64,000 nt of DNA. It comes from Nemophila menziesii. Taxonomy: Eukaryota > Streptophyta > Magnoliopsida > Boraginales > Hydrophyllaceae. Where the stretch lies: assembly GCA_029959085.1 (NCBI GenBank), contig JARWIR010000023.1, positions 8,197,860 to 8,261,859 of the forward strand, read 5' to 3'. Under the pieces are notes generated by a model. That model was given only the letters and a program-made list of their open reading frames with translations, was not told where the DNA came from and ran no database searches. Shown piece by piece: positions 48,327 to 61,323 of this stretch. The position numbers and the translations under genes are program-made. Each line of letters begins with the position of its first letter. Positions within the stretch are counted from its first letter, which is position 1.

Positions 48327-48577
48327 CTCCTGGGTCCATATTATTTGTCCAACTTTCTAAAAAAATGTGTCCAATATTCTTTGTCCATTTTTCATTACCA
48401 AGACAAATTTTTTCTACTTTTTCCAATATTATCCCTAATTAAATAATAAAAAAAGTATTGTAATAAATATCCCATGTATATTAATTAAGGGAAATTATGT
48501 AAATAAGAAGATTATAAAGTGTTTTTTAAAAACTTTATGCACCAAAAAGGTGGACAAGTAAAAATGGACGGAGGGAG
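48327..48577. mobile_element. Stowaway MITE 2, unit 2
   Basis: 251 bp, TA at 48325-48326 and 48578-48579, ends CTCCTGGGTCC and GGACGGAGGGAG. Lacks the 51 bp internal duplication of unit 1, so it is the ancestral form or has reverted. Confidence 0.9.
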
Positions 48578-51500
48578 TATTCTAAGCCCTGAACTATTAT
48601 AGGGGACTTCAATATGTATAGATTCTCCTCTGAAAAATTAGGTGGTTTGGGACCTAACAGAACTAATATGAATAAATTAAACAAATGAGTTGCTAGGCTG
48701 AATATGACAGATTGCATGCTAGAGGTTGTAAGTTCACATAGTCCAACAAAAGAAATAATTATGAGCTAATCAAACAAGTTATTGATAGATTTTGTGTTAA
48801 TATTGAATGAGATACTATTTTTCCTAACTCATAGGTGGATATTATTCCTCCTGTGGGGTCAGATCACTCAATACTTGTTTTAATTTAGATGCTAAGAAAA
48901 TACCTATATTTAAAAGATTCATTTTCAGTAAAACTTGGAATGGTATGAAGAATGTATTAAGATAATCACACACCACTAGCTTGAAATAAGTTCTTTCAGG
49001 GGTAAAGGTATTAACAATTTTGGTAAGAAATTAAAATCTCTCACTAGTAATTTAATTATTTGGGCAAAAGAATTGGCTAAGGAAAACAAAGATGTTCTTA
49101 AAAAAGATAAAAAGTATTTACAAAAGATGATTAATTTTGGTGATCCTATTGATCTGGATATCATAACTATATAGTGAAAAGGATCGGACAAATATGGAAG
49201 AATGAAGAAATTTAATGAAAACTGAAATCTAGAATTAAATTGCTTACACTTGGTGATAAAAATACATCATATTTTCATTCTATAGATAAATCTAGAAGAT
49301 TGAGGAATAAAATAAGTAGTATATTTACTGAAAATGATATTTAGATTGATAAAAAAAAGGGGATATAGAGAATGAGATTAAAAATTACTTTAACTCTATT
49401 GTTTTTACTAAAAGCCCTATAAATTATACCCTAGTCATTGACTCTCTTAATAGATGCATAATTAATGATATGAATTCCTCTCGGACTAGTCCTGTTAATT
49501 TAAATGACATAAATAATGTCTTATAGGAAATGCGTAGTGGTAGGTCGCTTGGCCTTGATGAGTACCTTGTATACTCTTACAAAAAACATTGGGATCTTAT
49601 CAAATTTGATATACTTAGGTGTATATCTGATTTCCTTTGGAATGATGGTTATCATTATGAGATTAACAATAATCTGATTACTTTAATTCTTAAAGTTGAA
49701 AAATTTACAAAAATTGCCCATTACAGACCAGTTAGTTGTTCTAATGTTATTTATAATATTTTCTCTAAAATATTAGTGAAAATATTACAACACTTGATGC
49801 CTTTTATTATTAGTGAGAACTAGTGTGCTTTTAATCCTAGAAAGGAAATTACTTAGAACATATTGCTAGCTCATGAGAAAATAACTTCTTAAAAAGAAAA
49901 AGAACAACTGAAACACATTAATATGGCCACTAAGGCAGATGTTGGTAAAGCTTATGATTTTATGTAAAATGAGATTTTTTGAATGATATCTTATTAAAAT
50001 GGGATTTTGTGATAGATAGGTTAAATGGATGATGGATGTGTTACCCCAGTCACTTATAGCGTACTTATGAATTATGACAAGCAGGCCAGATTCCCCTATC
50101 TAACCCCTCGAAAAGCCTTAGGTAGTGGGACCCCTTCTCACCCTTTGTCTTTTGTATTATAACTCAAGTTTTAACCTATCTTATGGATGATAAAATTGTC
50201 ATATATATGATAGAGGATTGAGGATTAATAAACATTGTCCTACTTCAAGTCATATATTATTTGCGGATGATATTCTTTTTCTTCATCACGGATGAAACTG
50301 AGGATGTTGAACACTTTAAAAATTTGCTTAATGATTATAGTCATGCCTCAGGTCAATGCAGTAACCTTAATAAAAGTGGTATTGTTTTTTGTAAAAATAC
50401 TCTAGTGGAAAAAATAAATCATTGACTTGATATTCTAAGGATGAATAAACTCGAAAACTTAGGCAAATATTTAGGACTAGCTGTTGATTTGAGTAGATCC
50501 AATGTTATGTCTATTAAGTGGATGATGAAATTGATAAATAGTAAAATGGAATACTATTTTTCTGTTAAATGCTGAGAAAGAGACTCTTACAAAGGAAGTG
50601 ATTAATGCTATTCCCTCATATACTATGGACGATTTCTTGATCCCTATTAGTATATGTCATAAAATTGATTCTCTTATAGCTAAATTTTGGTGGAATAAAA
50701 ACAATAGAAAAAGTAATCATTGGATATAATTGAGGGACATAACCATTAATAAACATAATAAGGGTATGGTTTTTAAAAGTATACGACTAAAACATATAGC
50801 CCTACTTGATAGAAATGTTTGGAAGATCTTTAATAAACCGAAATCTCTTTTGGCTAGGACAATGAAAGGAATATATTTTAAAAATTCTAGCTTCCTTGAA
50901 GCAAATCTAGGTTATAATCCCTCTTGGGGTTGGAGAAGTCTACTTGAGGGAAGATATAATTTTAAGAAAGATTTAATTTGGAAGGTGGGAAATGGAAACT
51001 CTATAAATATATGGCATAATAGCTGGATTCCAGGTATTAAATCTCTTACTAATACTAGGAATTGTCCTTTTACATATGTATCGGAACTATTTTATGAAGG
51101 TAATTACATTTGGGTTCATAATTTGCTCACAGAGTGGTTTGAAACAGATATTATAGAGAAAAAATTAAATATAATGATCCCTATTTCTATAAGTGTTGAT
51201 AACGCTTCTTGGCTTTCTCTATAGATGGGGAGGTTAATTCTAAATCTATATATAGGTATTTGAAGTAAAAAGAGATGGGAAAAGAAAAAAATGAATAGGA
51301 GAGGTTACATAGTGGCTCCTATGCCACCCCAAACTCAGTTTGGAAGGAGGTTTGGAACCTTAAGGTACCTCCTAAGATTAGAATTTTTGTTTGGAAACTG
51401 GGTAAAAGAAAACTTTCTATTGAGGAGCTAAAATTTAAAAGAAAATGCACCACTTCTCTCATGTGTAATGTTTGTTGGATAGAACCTGAATCTATTAAAC

Positions 51501-52088
51501 ACCTCTTGTTTAATTGTTCATGGACTAGAGTATTATGGCTCACCTCCGTAGTGCAAATGTTGCTTAATTCAATTTGGACTTCTATATTTGAGTCAATATC
51601 ATCTTTGTAATACTTTGGAATATTTGAAAATGAAGAAAAAAAAGCTTGCTTAGAAGGCGTTATACCAGAACCTATACTGGTTTTAAATTAGTCTTTAATT
51701 GCCTGTGATGAGTACTGCAATTATAATAACAATTCCTTTGAGGCAAAAAAGTTAACACAAATAAAGGTATTGGAATCTATTTCCAATACTTATACTACAC
51801 TAGAGGTAAATGTTAAATATTAACTCTAAACATGTAAAGAACAAAAACAAATATTGTAGTGATATGTGGAATAAAAAATTAAGTTATGATTTAGATATAA
51901 CACATGCTTTTTTTACTAATGACTCAAATGTTTCATCTGTGAGTGTTCTTAAGGATAAAAATGATACTCTAACTCATGGTCATGCTTGGCCTTTTACTAT
52001 AACAGTCTTGAGAAAGTCATGGTTATAGGAGTGCGCAATGGCCTTAGTTCAGCGATCAATCTTCATCGAGAAGACATTAGAATCCTTA
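48578..52088 (+). mobile_element. Large LINE relic, 3'-deleted, unit 2
   Basis: Copy of 16574-20345. It keeps LGDKNTSYFHS (about 49250) that unit 1 lost, the RT start (49530-49823), a frameshifted FADD palm near 50260, a longer open linker (50730-51224) and zf-RVT (51319-51543). The TA run is absent. The last RNase H part is removed by the deletion at 52089. Confidence 0.85.
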
Positions 52089-52105
52089 AGAATACTATAC
52101 AAAGG
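52089..52105. other. Deletion junction with templated filler, unit 2
   Basis: Left side matches unit 1 up to 20122, right side from 25030. The 17 bases between, AGAATACTATACAAAGG, contain ACTATACAAAGG, which together with the following GTG recurs at about 52207-52221 on the right flank, and AGAAT, which occurs just left of the break. Confidence 0.85.
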
Positions 52106-52516
52106 GTGATTATATATGAGTTGTTGAGTTTAAATGATAATTTTAATAAATAATTGATTTTTTTAATAACCAAATATTTAGAAATTGGCTATACATACAC
52201 TTGATCACTATACAAAGGGTGCAAAATAATTTTTTGTAGAAATTAGACGTATACTGTGTTTGAAGCAACTCTGATGGTAGAAAGAAGATTTTGTGTAAGG
52301 AACAATATAAAGAGGTAAGTAATTTTAACATTTCATTAAATGTATAATTTATTAGTTTATTTATATAAAATGAGCTAGTATGAAAGATTTGATATTTAAA
52401 TATAACAATATATCATTAGGTTAATTATGTACGGCCTATAATGTAAGTATTTATTATTCATATATGTAAAAATTATTTAATATAATTATAATAACAACAT
52501 AAGAATATTATATCCT

Positions 52517-53845
52517 TACTCTTTATTCCCATCTTCGCCCAAGCTAACAAGGCTTTACTTATTCAGGCGGGAGTGGAGCCTCGAAAAGCAATGTTGAGAG
52601 GAAGATCCTTGGCCCCTCTTCATTCTCTACAGGGTTCTAAATCTTTCTTGAACATAGGTGACAACGAGCGAGGCAGATATGGAAGAGATCAAACATGGGA
52701 ATAAGAAGCAAGCTCGCCTTCCTTTTTGATCATTTTGATAGAGGGGGGTGAAGAAAGTGGACAAAACAAACTCGAATTTATTGATAGCGGAAAAGAATCA
52801 TATTAAAAGCGCTCCTAACCCAACCCTTCCTTCTTAGAGCTGTGTATTGTAAGTGATTAGAACCTTCCCGGAGCGTGCCTCCCATATAGGCAAGTGAAGT
52901 TGGTGAGTCATATGATGGTTAACTATCTCATGCGGTTCGGAGAGGACTCAGTTGTTACTGGTGGTTAGTACCCATATGGTTTCGGGGTGGACCGTTTCAA
53001 TCTTTTTTATTATATACGCTTAGCGAAAAGAATGTTTTTTGATACACCTAGGACATGGATTCTATATAAACCGATGGATCATGACAAGTCGTTACTACTA
53101 GAAATGACTTCCTCTTTCATTGCTTCATTCTTTCCATATCATTCTCCTTTGTTCTAAGTTACTCATCAAATGGCACTCGGTTCATATATTTAAGTTCGAT
53201 CATTGGTCTGACTGGACGGAATATTGGCTAATGAACTCTTTTTCCTCCTATAGTCTTGATCTCCCATGAAAGGAGCAAGCAAGAAAATTAAAGCTTTAGC
53301 GCACTCCAGCAAGAAAAGAAGGACAATATAGGAACTGACTTCTAAGATAAAATAACAATAACGAGAATAACCCTGGACTAGACCTATTCTGATTCTTAAT
53401 TATCCGTCGCTGCGCTGTTCCAAAGGACTAGCAAAATCGAAATAGCGAAATTCTTGGGTCATCTCAATGCGTTCAGAAACCACAACAATTATTACAAGCT
53501 TAGCTAGCGCTATACTTGTAGCAGGAGATACCACAGTAACATGGCTTTGGGGTGGTTTCTACATGGACAATGCCACCTTAAATCGTTTTTTTAGTCTTCA
53601 TCATTTACTCCCCTTTATTTTAGTAGGTGCCAATCTTTTTCATCTGGCCGCATTACATCAATATGGATCAAATAATCCATTGGGTGTACATTCAGAGATG
53701 GATGAAATAGCTTCTTACCCTTATATTTATGTAAATGATCTAGTAAGTTTGGAAGATTTTGCTATCTTTTTTTTCATTTTTGTTTTTTATGTTCCTAATG
53801 TTTTGGGGCATCCCGACAATTATATACCTGCTAAACCGATATGGA
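52517..53845 (+). other. Nuclear mitochondrial DNA insert, unit 2
   Basis: Copy of 25446-26768: domain V-like hairpin 52905-52938, nad2 last exon ending at 53193 with the same internal stop, cob fragment in the frame 53467-53868. The nad2 end reads MALGSYI here rather than MALTWYI. Confidence 0.85.
53005..53193 (+). pseudogene. nad2: nad2 last exon, unit 2
   Basis: Same FYYIRLAKRMFFDTPRTW start and shared in-frame stop as in unit 1. Confidence 0.8.
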
Positions 53846-53868
53846 AAATAACTAATTATAAGGGATAA
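53451..53868 (+). pseudogene. cob: cob internal fragment, unit 2
   Basis: 133-codon open frame differing from the unit 1 frame at five residues by eye (G to R, V to A, S to Y, S to A, S to F). Same truncation points, so one insertion followed by duplication. Confidence 0.85.
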
Positions 53869-54049
53869 TTTCAATTAATTACAATTATTTCAAATTCTAC
53901 TCACAGAAAAAAGGAGGATCATACTTTAAAAGATTAATTTTCAATTAAACATTCTGACATATTTACCTTCACAATTATCCTTGATGTCATTTTTATATTA
54001 TATAATGATTAACATAATATTTATTTATTTATTTTAATTATATTTTAAA

Positions 54050-54248
54050 GTCCGACCACCTCTACCATCCACTACCTCCACCACCACCTCTGGCATTTCA
54101 CCACCGACTACTACCACCAACTAATACATTCTCCATAAACCACCACCACAACCATCACCCATAACCCCACTACACAACCACTACCTCATGCATCGACCAC
54201 TCCCACCCTCATTACTACCACCATCTTATGCATCCACCACCACCACCG
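54050..54248. repeat. CCA-rich low-complexity tract, unit 2
   Basis: As at 26980-27175, nearly identical. Confidence 0.85.
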
Positions 54249-54269
54249 ATCTTTCTGTAAATTTGACCT

Positions 54270-54755
54270 CAAAATGTGGGTAACCTGATAGTCATTGAAA
54301 AAATTGGGAAACTTCTTAAGATATCGATCCTCTTCTAAAAAATTGAGCAGAGTTTCCACAAGCAAAAGGGAAAAATATGGATACACGACGAAAATTGATA
54401 GATGCACTAAAACATTTCACGACCATGTCAGAGAAATAATCGGTGAAAGTTCATTTCATTTATCGGAAATCCTAAAGACACACATATCACTTCAAGAAAT
54501 CAAGTACATGCGACCTTGTTTGACTACTTGACATCTTTATCTGGTCAAGGAAAAACACTTTGCATGTATTAGAAGATATTTGCGAATGTGGTGACATTTA
54601 GGGAGATAATTTTGCTCCGAGATAACCGATAAAGATATCAAAGATGCAATATTTGGTATTAAGTCCCCATCACCCGACAATTATTTATCCAAATTCTTCA
54701 TCAAGTCTTGGAATGTAGTAGGTGAAGAGTTGACCATATAAATAAGCAAATTTTT
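54270..54755 (+). mobile_element. LINE scrap, unit 2
   Basis: Same TDKDIKDAIFGIKS / SKFFIKSWNVVGEEL remains as in unit 1; the linker frame 54295-54531 is unchanged. Confidence 0.55.
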
Positions 54756-54769
54756 CATATAAGACTTTC

Positions 54770-56253
54770 TCTTAAAGAAACTTATCTATTATATCATTAA
54801 CAGACTTCTCCTTCTCTCCAATCACAGAGAGTTGTTCTTCCAAAGTCTCATTAACAAAATTATTTACTTCTTCTTTGTCACCTTCACCTTCAGTTACATT
54901 AACATCAGGTGTGTTTTTATATTTGCAAACAACCTGAAAAGGTAAAAGATATATACAATCAAATATATGTTAATTAAAGGGGTGATTTGTCAATCAACTG
55001 AAATGTTAAGGGCTAAACTGTCAAATGACTGTATACCTTTATTGTTTCTTCTTCAACTATCTTTTCTTCCATGCTTTTCCCATAATGTCTTTCACCATTC
55101 TTTTCTTCCACGCTTTTCATATCAGGCCTTTCATCACAGGTCTTTCCTCCTTCTTCCAAACCAACATTACCTACCTTTTTTAGTTCTTTCTCAACAACTA
55201 CTTTCTCTACAGTCTATGAAACTAAAGTATTTACTTCGTCGTTCTCACCTTCAGTTACATTAACATCAGTTGTGTTTTGATCTTCACAAACAACCTATAA
55301 AGTTAAAATAAATATATAGTCAAATATATGTAAATTAGGGGTTTAATTGTCAATCAACTAAAATGTTAAGGGCTAAATTGTCAAATGATTGTGTACCTTC
55401 ATTGTTTCCTCTTCAACTGTCTTTTCTTACACACTTTTCTCACCATTCCTTTCATCACTCTTTTCTTCTACACTTTTCATATTAGGCCTTTCATCACAGG
55501 TTTTAACTACTTATTTTTTCCCTTCATTACAGTTCTGGACTTCCATCTCATCCAGGCCATTATTGGTATGAACTTTATCTTCTTCTCGTTGCTGAACTAT
55601 TTCTTCAACCTTATTTCCATGTTAATAACAAAGGCATGAAATAAGGAGTTTGAATTTCGTGGTTTTCATGTATTACTGGTTTACTAACAACAAACATGTC
55701 AACAGTTACGTTGTTCTCTCCAATGCTACACATCTCCATACATTTATCCTTGCAATCTAAACATACTAGACCATCAGGTAGTTTTTTCCCCAATTTCAAA
55801 TAGTTTTACTCCAAGTTACCTTTTATCCCTAACTTCGAAACAGACTTCTTAAGTACAGGTATACTAAATTTATCATATTCAGGACCATCTACATACTCAA
55901 TCTTTAAATCATGGTAATTGCTCGTGTCTTAATTAAATATCCCACAAAAGCGAATCCTCAGTGCAAATTTCTTTGTTACACGATCAATTTCGAATAAATT
56001 AGTTACCCATTACGTTAGGAACCAATTAATGGAAAAATAATTATCAAATATGGATACACTATCAATATGGTAACCAAATCCTGTAAAATATACTCCTATT
56101 ACTAACTAAATCCTGCCCTTCACGCGTGATATCTAAAAATGTAATAAATATACTCGAAAACCCTACATTTACAGATTAAAAGATTTTAACTTACAAGCAA
56201 AGATTTAGGGGTAGTAAATAAACACACTTACTCCATAACGTAAACGGCGCCAT
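54770..56253 (-). pseudogene. Minus-strand MULE-like gene, unit 2
   Basis: ATG at 56253-56251. Same blocks and same stop after NWFLT as in unit 1, same repeated acidic exon tail (54780-55640). The LGKKLPDGLVCLDC block (55611-55799) is unchanged. Confidence 0.45.
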
Positions 56254-56739
56254 TGATTATTCTTTCGAGCTAAAGTATATCGTCTTATGCAATCTGGGTT
56301 CTTCGTCTTCTTGTTCTTCCCCAAACCAAACCCTCCCTTGTCTTTTAATTTTGTTTTAATTTTTTTGTTTTGTTTTTTGTATATATAGGGTAGGAATTTT
56401 AGAATTACCTATTTTGCCCTTTTAAAATTATGGGGTTAAGATAATTAATTAAATAAAATGGATGAAGAATAAAAAAATAATAAAAATGCTCTTAACGGTG
56501 ATTTTGGACGGAAAACGTTAGTAACGACCACGAGTCACGAAAAGAAAAGTTAAGGGTATCAAGTAGAATTAGACAATGGGGCAACTTGTCAATCGCATAA
56601 AAATTTAGGAGCAAACGGGGTATTTCCTCAAACTTATATAAAACCCTCATTTCGGTTACCTTTTCTTCATAAATCAAAAGTAAGACGAAGAGTTCCTTGG
56701 ATCACCGTAAGATATTCGACGATCTCCATCGTCTCAGTG
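56254..56739. promoter_or_regulatory. Divergent promoter region, first copy, unit 2
   Basis: Minus-strand TATATATA near 56380 and plus-strand TATATAAAA near 56635, same layout as unit 1. Confidence 0.5.
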
Positions 56740-56907
56740 ATGTTTAAATCAGGTACACTCTCGAATCCTCACTTTTTTCATATTTTCCACTTATTAAGTG
56801 TTAATAACGATGAAATATACAATCGATCTGCAAAACCTAAGGTAAAAAAAGTAGGAGATATTGAGGAATTGTTACAATTAAGAAAGAAAGTTTATGCGGT
56901 TTGCTGG
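56740..56907 (+). CDS. 5' exon of the unrecognised plus-strand gene, open copy, unit 2
   Basis: 56 codons from ATG to the GTAAAA donor, open as in the first copy of unit 1; the frame also continues through the putative intron to 57051. Preceded by a GTG that is ATG in unit 1. No family recognised. Confidence 0.4.
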
Positions 56908-57357
56908 GTAAAACTCTGGATTTCTAGTGCATTGAACAATTTCAATGTAGATGCTCGCTCTTTTATGGATTTCTCTGTTATGGATTTCCTGCTAAGAGAA
57001 ATCAAAATTGTATCTTATACAATATATTTGCACCATAGGGGACCATACCGGTGAAGAATGAGTTCGGTTAGTTGGGTTAGTGGATTTGGTTGAAACATTA
57101 TCACAATCCAAAGATATCTCATTAACTGCCACCCCACCAATAGCCCTCCCAACCAGTCTTTTTCTCTATATGTGATATTTATGGATAATCATTAATGTAT
57201 TTTATCCATAAATTTAATCATTAAATTGGGATTATAGCTTGAATTTGAGTTAGATTTGAACTAATTACTCTTTAATTTTACATATTTACTTGATAATTAA
57301 AAAATATTAACATAGAAATAATGCTTATTTATTTGGAAGAGATTAATAGAAATAATG

Positions 57358-58983
57358 CTTCTTAAGTACAGGTATACTGAATTTGTCATATTCACAACCA
57401 TCTACATACTCAATCTTTAAATCATGGTAATTGCTCGTGTCTTCATCAAATATCCTACAGAAGCGAATCCTCAGTGCAAATTTCTCTGTTATACGATTAA
57501 TTTCGAATAAATTAGTTACCCATTACGTTAGGAACCAATTAATGGAAAAATAATTATCAAATATGGATACACTATCAATATGGTAACCAAATCCCGTAAA
57601 ATATACTCCTATTACTAATTAAATCCCGCCTTTCACGCGTGATATCTAAAAATGTAATAAATATACTCGAAAACCCTACATTTACAGATTAAAAGATCTT
57701 AACTAACAAGCAAAGATTTAGGGGTAATAAAAAAACACACTTACTCCATAACATAAACGGCGCCATTGATTATCTTTCGAGCTAAAGTACATCGACTTAT
57801 GCAATCTGGGTTCTTCGTCTTCTTGTTCTTCCCCAAACCAAACCCGCCCTTGTCTTTTGATTTTGTTTTAATTTTTTTGTTTTGTTTTGTGTATATATAG
57901 GGTAAGCTTTCAGAATTACCTATTTTTCCCTTTTAAAAATATGGGGTTAAGATAATTAATTAAATAAAACAGATTAAGTATAAAAAAATAATAAAAATGC
58001 TCTTAACGGAAAAATATTAGTAACGACCAAGAGTCACGAAAAGAAATGTTAAGGGTATCTAGTAGAATTAAACAATGGGGCAACTTGTCAATCGCATAAA
58101 AATTTAGGAGCAAAAGGGGTATTTCCTCAAACTTATATAAAACCCTCATTTCGGTTACCTTTTCTTCATAAATAAAAAGTAAGAGGAAAAGTTCCTTGGA
58201 GCACCATAAGACGATCTCCATCGCCTCAGTGATGTTTAAATCAGGTACACTCTCGAATCCTCACTTTTTTCATATTTTCCACTTATTAAGTTGTAATAAC
58301 GATGAAATATACAATCGATCTGTAAAACCTAAAGTAAAAAAAAAGTAGGAGATATTGAGGAATTGTTACAATTAAGATAGAAAGTTTATGCGGTTCGCTT
58401 GGTAAAACTCTGGATTTCTAGTCCATTGAACAATTTCAATGTAGATGCTCGCTCTTTTATGGATTTCTCTGTTATGGATTTCCTGCTAAGAGAAATCAGA
58501 ATTGTATCTTATACAATATATTTGCACCATAGGGGGCCATACAGGTGTAGAATGAGTTGGGTTAGTTGGGTTAGTTGGGTTAGTGGATTTGGTTGAAACA
58601 TTATCACAATCCGAAGAATCTCATCAACTGCCACCCGACCAATAGCCCTCCCAACCAGTCTTTTTCTCTATATGTGATATTATGGATAATCATAATGTAT
58701 TTTATCCATAAATTTAATCATTAAATTGGTATTATAGCTTGAATTTGAGTTGGATTTGAACTAATTACTCTTTACTTTTACATATTTACTTGATAATTAA
58801 AATATATTAACTTAGAAATAATGCTTATTTACTTGGAAGGGATTAATAGTATTTTTTTTTATATTTTGCACACAGGCAGAAACTCATACGAAGAACAATA
58901 TCATTACTGAACAAAAACATAAAACGAATAAGATCATTGGCCGTGACATTTCAGTTAACTATGAAGGTTTAATAATTTTCATG
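57358..58983. repeat. Second tandem copy of the divergent gene module, unit 2
   Basis: Period 1513 bp from 55845, with the same AAATAATG filler at the junction. Contains a truncated minus-strand gene (57358-57766, ATG at 57766), a promoter region, and the plus-strand 5' exon and exon A. Confidence 0.9.
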
Positions 58984-60086
58984 GTAAAATTTAATTGGTA
59001 GGTCATTTTAAAACAATAAATTTCATAAAGGCCTTTTTTGATATTTTCGTAGTATAAAATTCTCTCGCTTCTTCATATCGTGTACACAATTTGGGGATTC
59101 ATTTGCTGTTTCGACATTAAAAATCGAGGTTATTAACAAGGTAAATTTGGATTCTTATCTTTTCGATACTAAAATATTGTGCATTGTGTGAATTAGATCT
59201 TAATTATTTTATTGAATTTGATAAACAGATTTCTAAGCTTCATTTGTTTCGATCTTTTATGAGTAATTTCTCTATATTTGATGATAGATCTTGCATTTTA
59301 CCCCCTTATCTAACGATTTATCGAAGCGCATAGGTTATGTAATTAAGAAAAAATAGATTCTGAAATCTTCAAAGCAAATAAATCTGTATTTGATTTTTCA
59401 TTAATTTTATCGATACTATAATCTATGTCAGTAATCGAAACCAAATTTCAATTAAATAGCATAATACATTCTTCGATCTTCGAATCCATCAAAAGAAAAA
59501 CTCATATAAAGTGTTATTAAGTTAGAAATCTCTACTGTTTCATTTTTTTTCAATTGTGAAGTTGTATGATTGATTTAAACATTTTAGAGTATTCAAATTA
59601 TTGCTATTTTGCACTTATTTTTGTTTACAGAAAGCAAATTTCAGGGAATAATCATTTTGCTACACATCTAGTAGAAAATTCAAGCCAAAGGAACTTTCGA
59701 AACAGTTCATCAGCTCCATTTATTAAATCTATAAGAAGAAGCTCAAGGTTTTCAAATCAAAAAATGGATAAATCCGATAATTTTGTACCAATTGAAGATT
59801 TTACAGTGGATATTTACTCCACAGATCAGCAATCTAGTGAGGGTAACTTTTTCCCTTGTGGGAATCTCATTATCACCAAATTACCACCTAATCTTTTCAA
59901 CATTGCGTTTCAAGTAAGTAAAACTTATTAATTACATTGGGTTTTAAATTATTGTATCTTTTAATATGATGCATTATTAACATTTTTTATGGGTTTTACT
60001 TAGAATAAACTCTGAATTTTCCTATCAAGGTTCGCAACATAATTCTACTACCCAAATACATAAGAGGCCTCAACTTTCCCTAATTG

Positions 60087-60136
<50 letters not shown>

Positions 60137-61275
60137 GTATTAATGTGTATTTAACCCACCATGTTATTTTCATTTTATTGTTTTAGTTTAGAAACAATAA
60201 TTAGTCAGATATGCAACGTCTTATTATGAGTTCAGGGTACACTTAGAAATTTTGTTTGTGGGTGCTATAATATTATGAGTTCAGGGATTTTATTTATAAT
60301 TTAACTATTAAATATAATTTTTATTCAATTTTGGTAAAGTTATCTTGTAAAGGTAATATCCTATATATCAAAAAAATTATAATATGTTGTAAAATTATTT
60401 GAAAAACTTTATTCTCTAATGGATGAAGAAAAAAATGTTTAACTAATCATTCTAAAAAATTATTTTATAAGAGTGAATTGTTTAAAAGGTCCAAAACTAA
60501 ATTTTCTCATTTTTAATGGGTTTAAGTTTTTTTCCTTCCGCAAATGGTCAAATTTTTAATGGGATATCTTTGTTTTTATAATAAGTTACGATTTTATCTA
60601 ATGGTTTATACAAATTTTTTAATGGGTCACGTGTATTATTTTTTATAGATTAAACATATTTCTTTAAGGTTATGTGTAATAAATATTGTAAACTTTATTA
60701 GCTAACAATATTCTTGTAAAGACATTTGAATCAATAACCCATAAATACTTACATAACATAATTTGGACTCATGAACAACCCATATATCAAGACGAAGGGA
60801 TCACTCGGTGTGATTAACAATAGGGAAATAGCAAATAAAAAGATATATAACAAGCAACTAAGATATATATAGATATATATGTGTGTGTATATATACTATA
60901 TATCAACGTCAGTAAACAACCTGGATTAAACCTCGATTAGTAAAATACTGATAATTTATACAGGGATTTGTTGACCAAAATAATAATATTTCATAGTATT
61001 TAAAATTTATACATTACCATAACATCAGCGTGAAAATCTAATAAATGGTCAAGTAAAAAACAGCAAAGGAAATGTCATCAATAACGTGAGTAAAGATGAA
61101 TAATTATGTATTACTTGAATATACTTAACTAAATCATGTTTGATGTTTTTTTCTTGGTTTCTTATGTTTCTATGTAAAGAAATTAATTATATGATAAATT
61201 GCACCATTTATCTTTCAGTACGTTGGTGGTCCAGGCTTGCTTGCACGCACAACGAATAATCACACAGGGATATAA
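58232..61275 (+). pseudogene. Unrecognised spliced gene spanning units 2 and 3
   Basis: 5' exon from ATG 58232, with two extra A's in the poly-A run and the same AAGATAG stop as at 31163; exon A 58876-58983; exon B 59631-59913, open; last exon D 61219-61275. The exon D peptide is unchanged in all three units, although most neighbouring non-coding DNA varies. Confidence 0.4.
60090..60134. repeat. TC microsatellite, 45 bp, unit 3
   Basis: Expanded relative to the 21 bp runs in units 1 and 2. Confidence 0.95.
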
Positions 61276-61323
61276 TTGCCTCCACATGCATATTCCCAAT
61301 TAAATTCAGAACTAGGTTACTAG

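Larger units (their letters stand above)
31762..59085. repeat. Tandem array unit 2 (about 27.3 kb)
   Basis: This is a second direct copy of the same succession of elements. It is shorter mainly because of one deletion whose junction is at 52089-52105. It carries a 192 bp MITE at 47963-48154 absent from unit 1, lacks the TA run inside the large LINE, and has many single-base differences, so it is not an exact assembly echo of unit 1. Confidence 0.95.
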
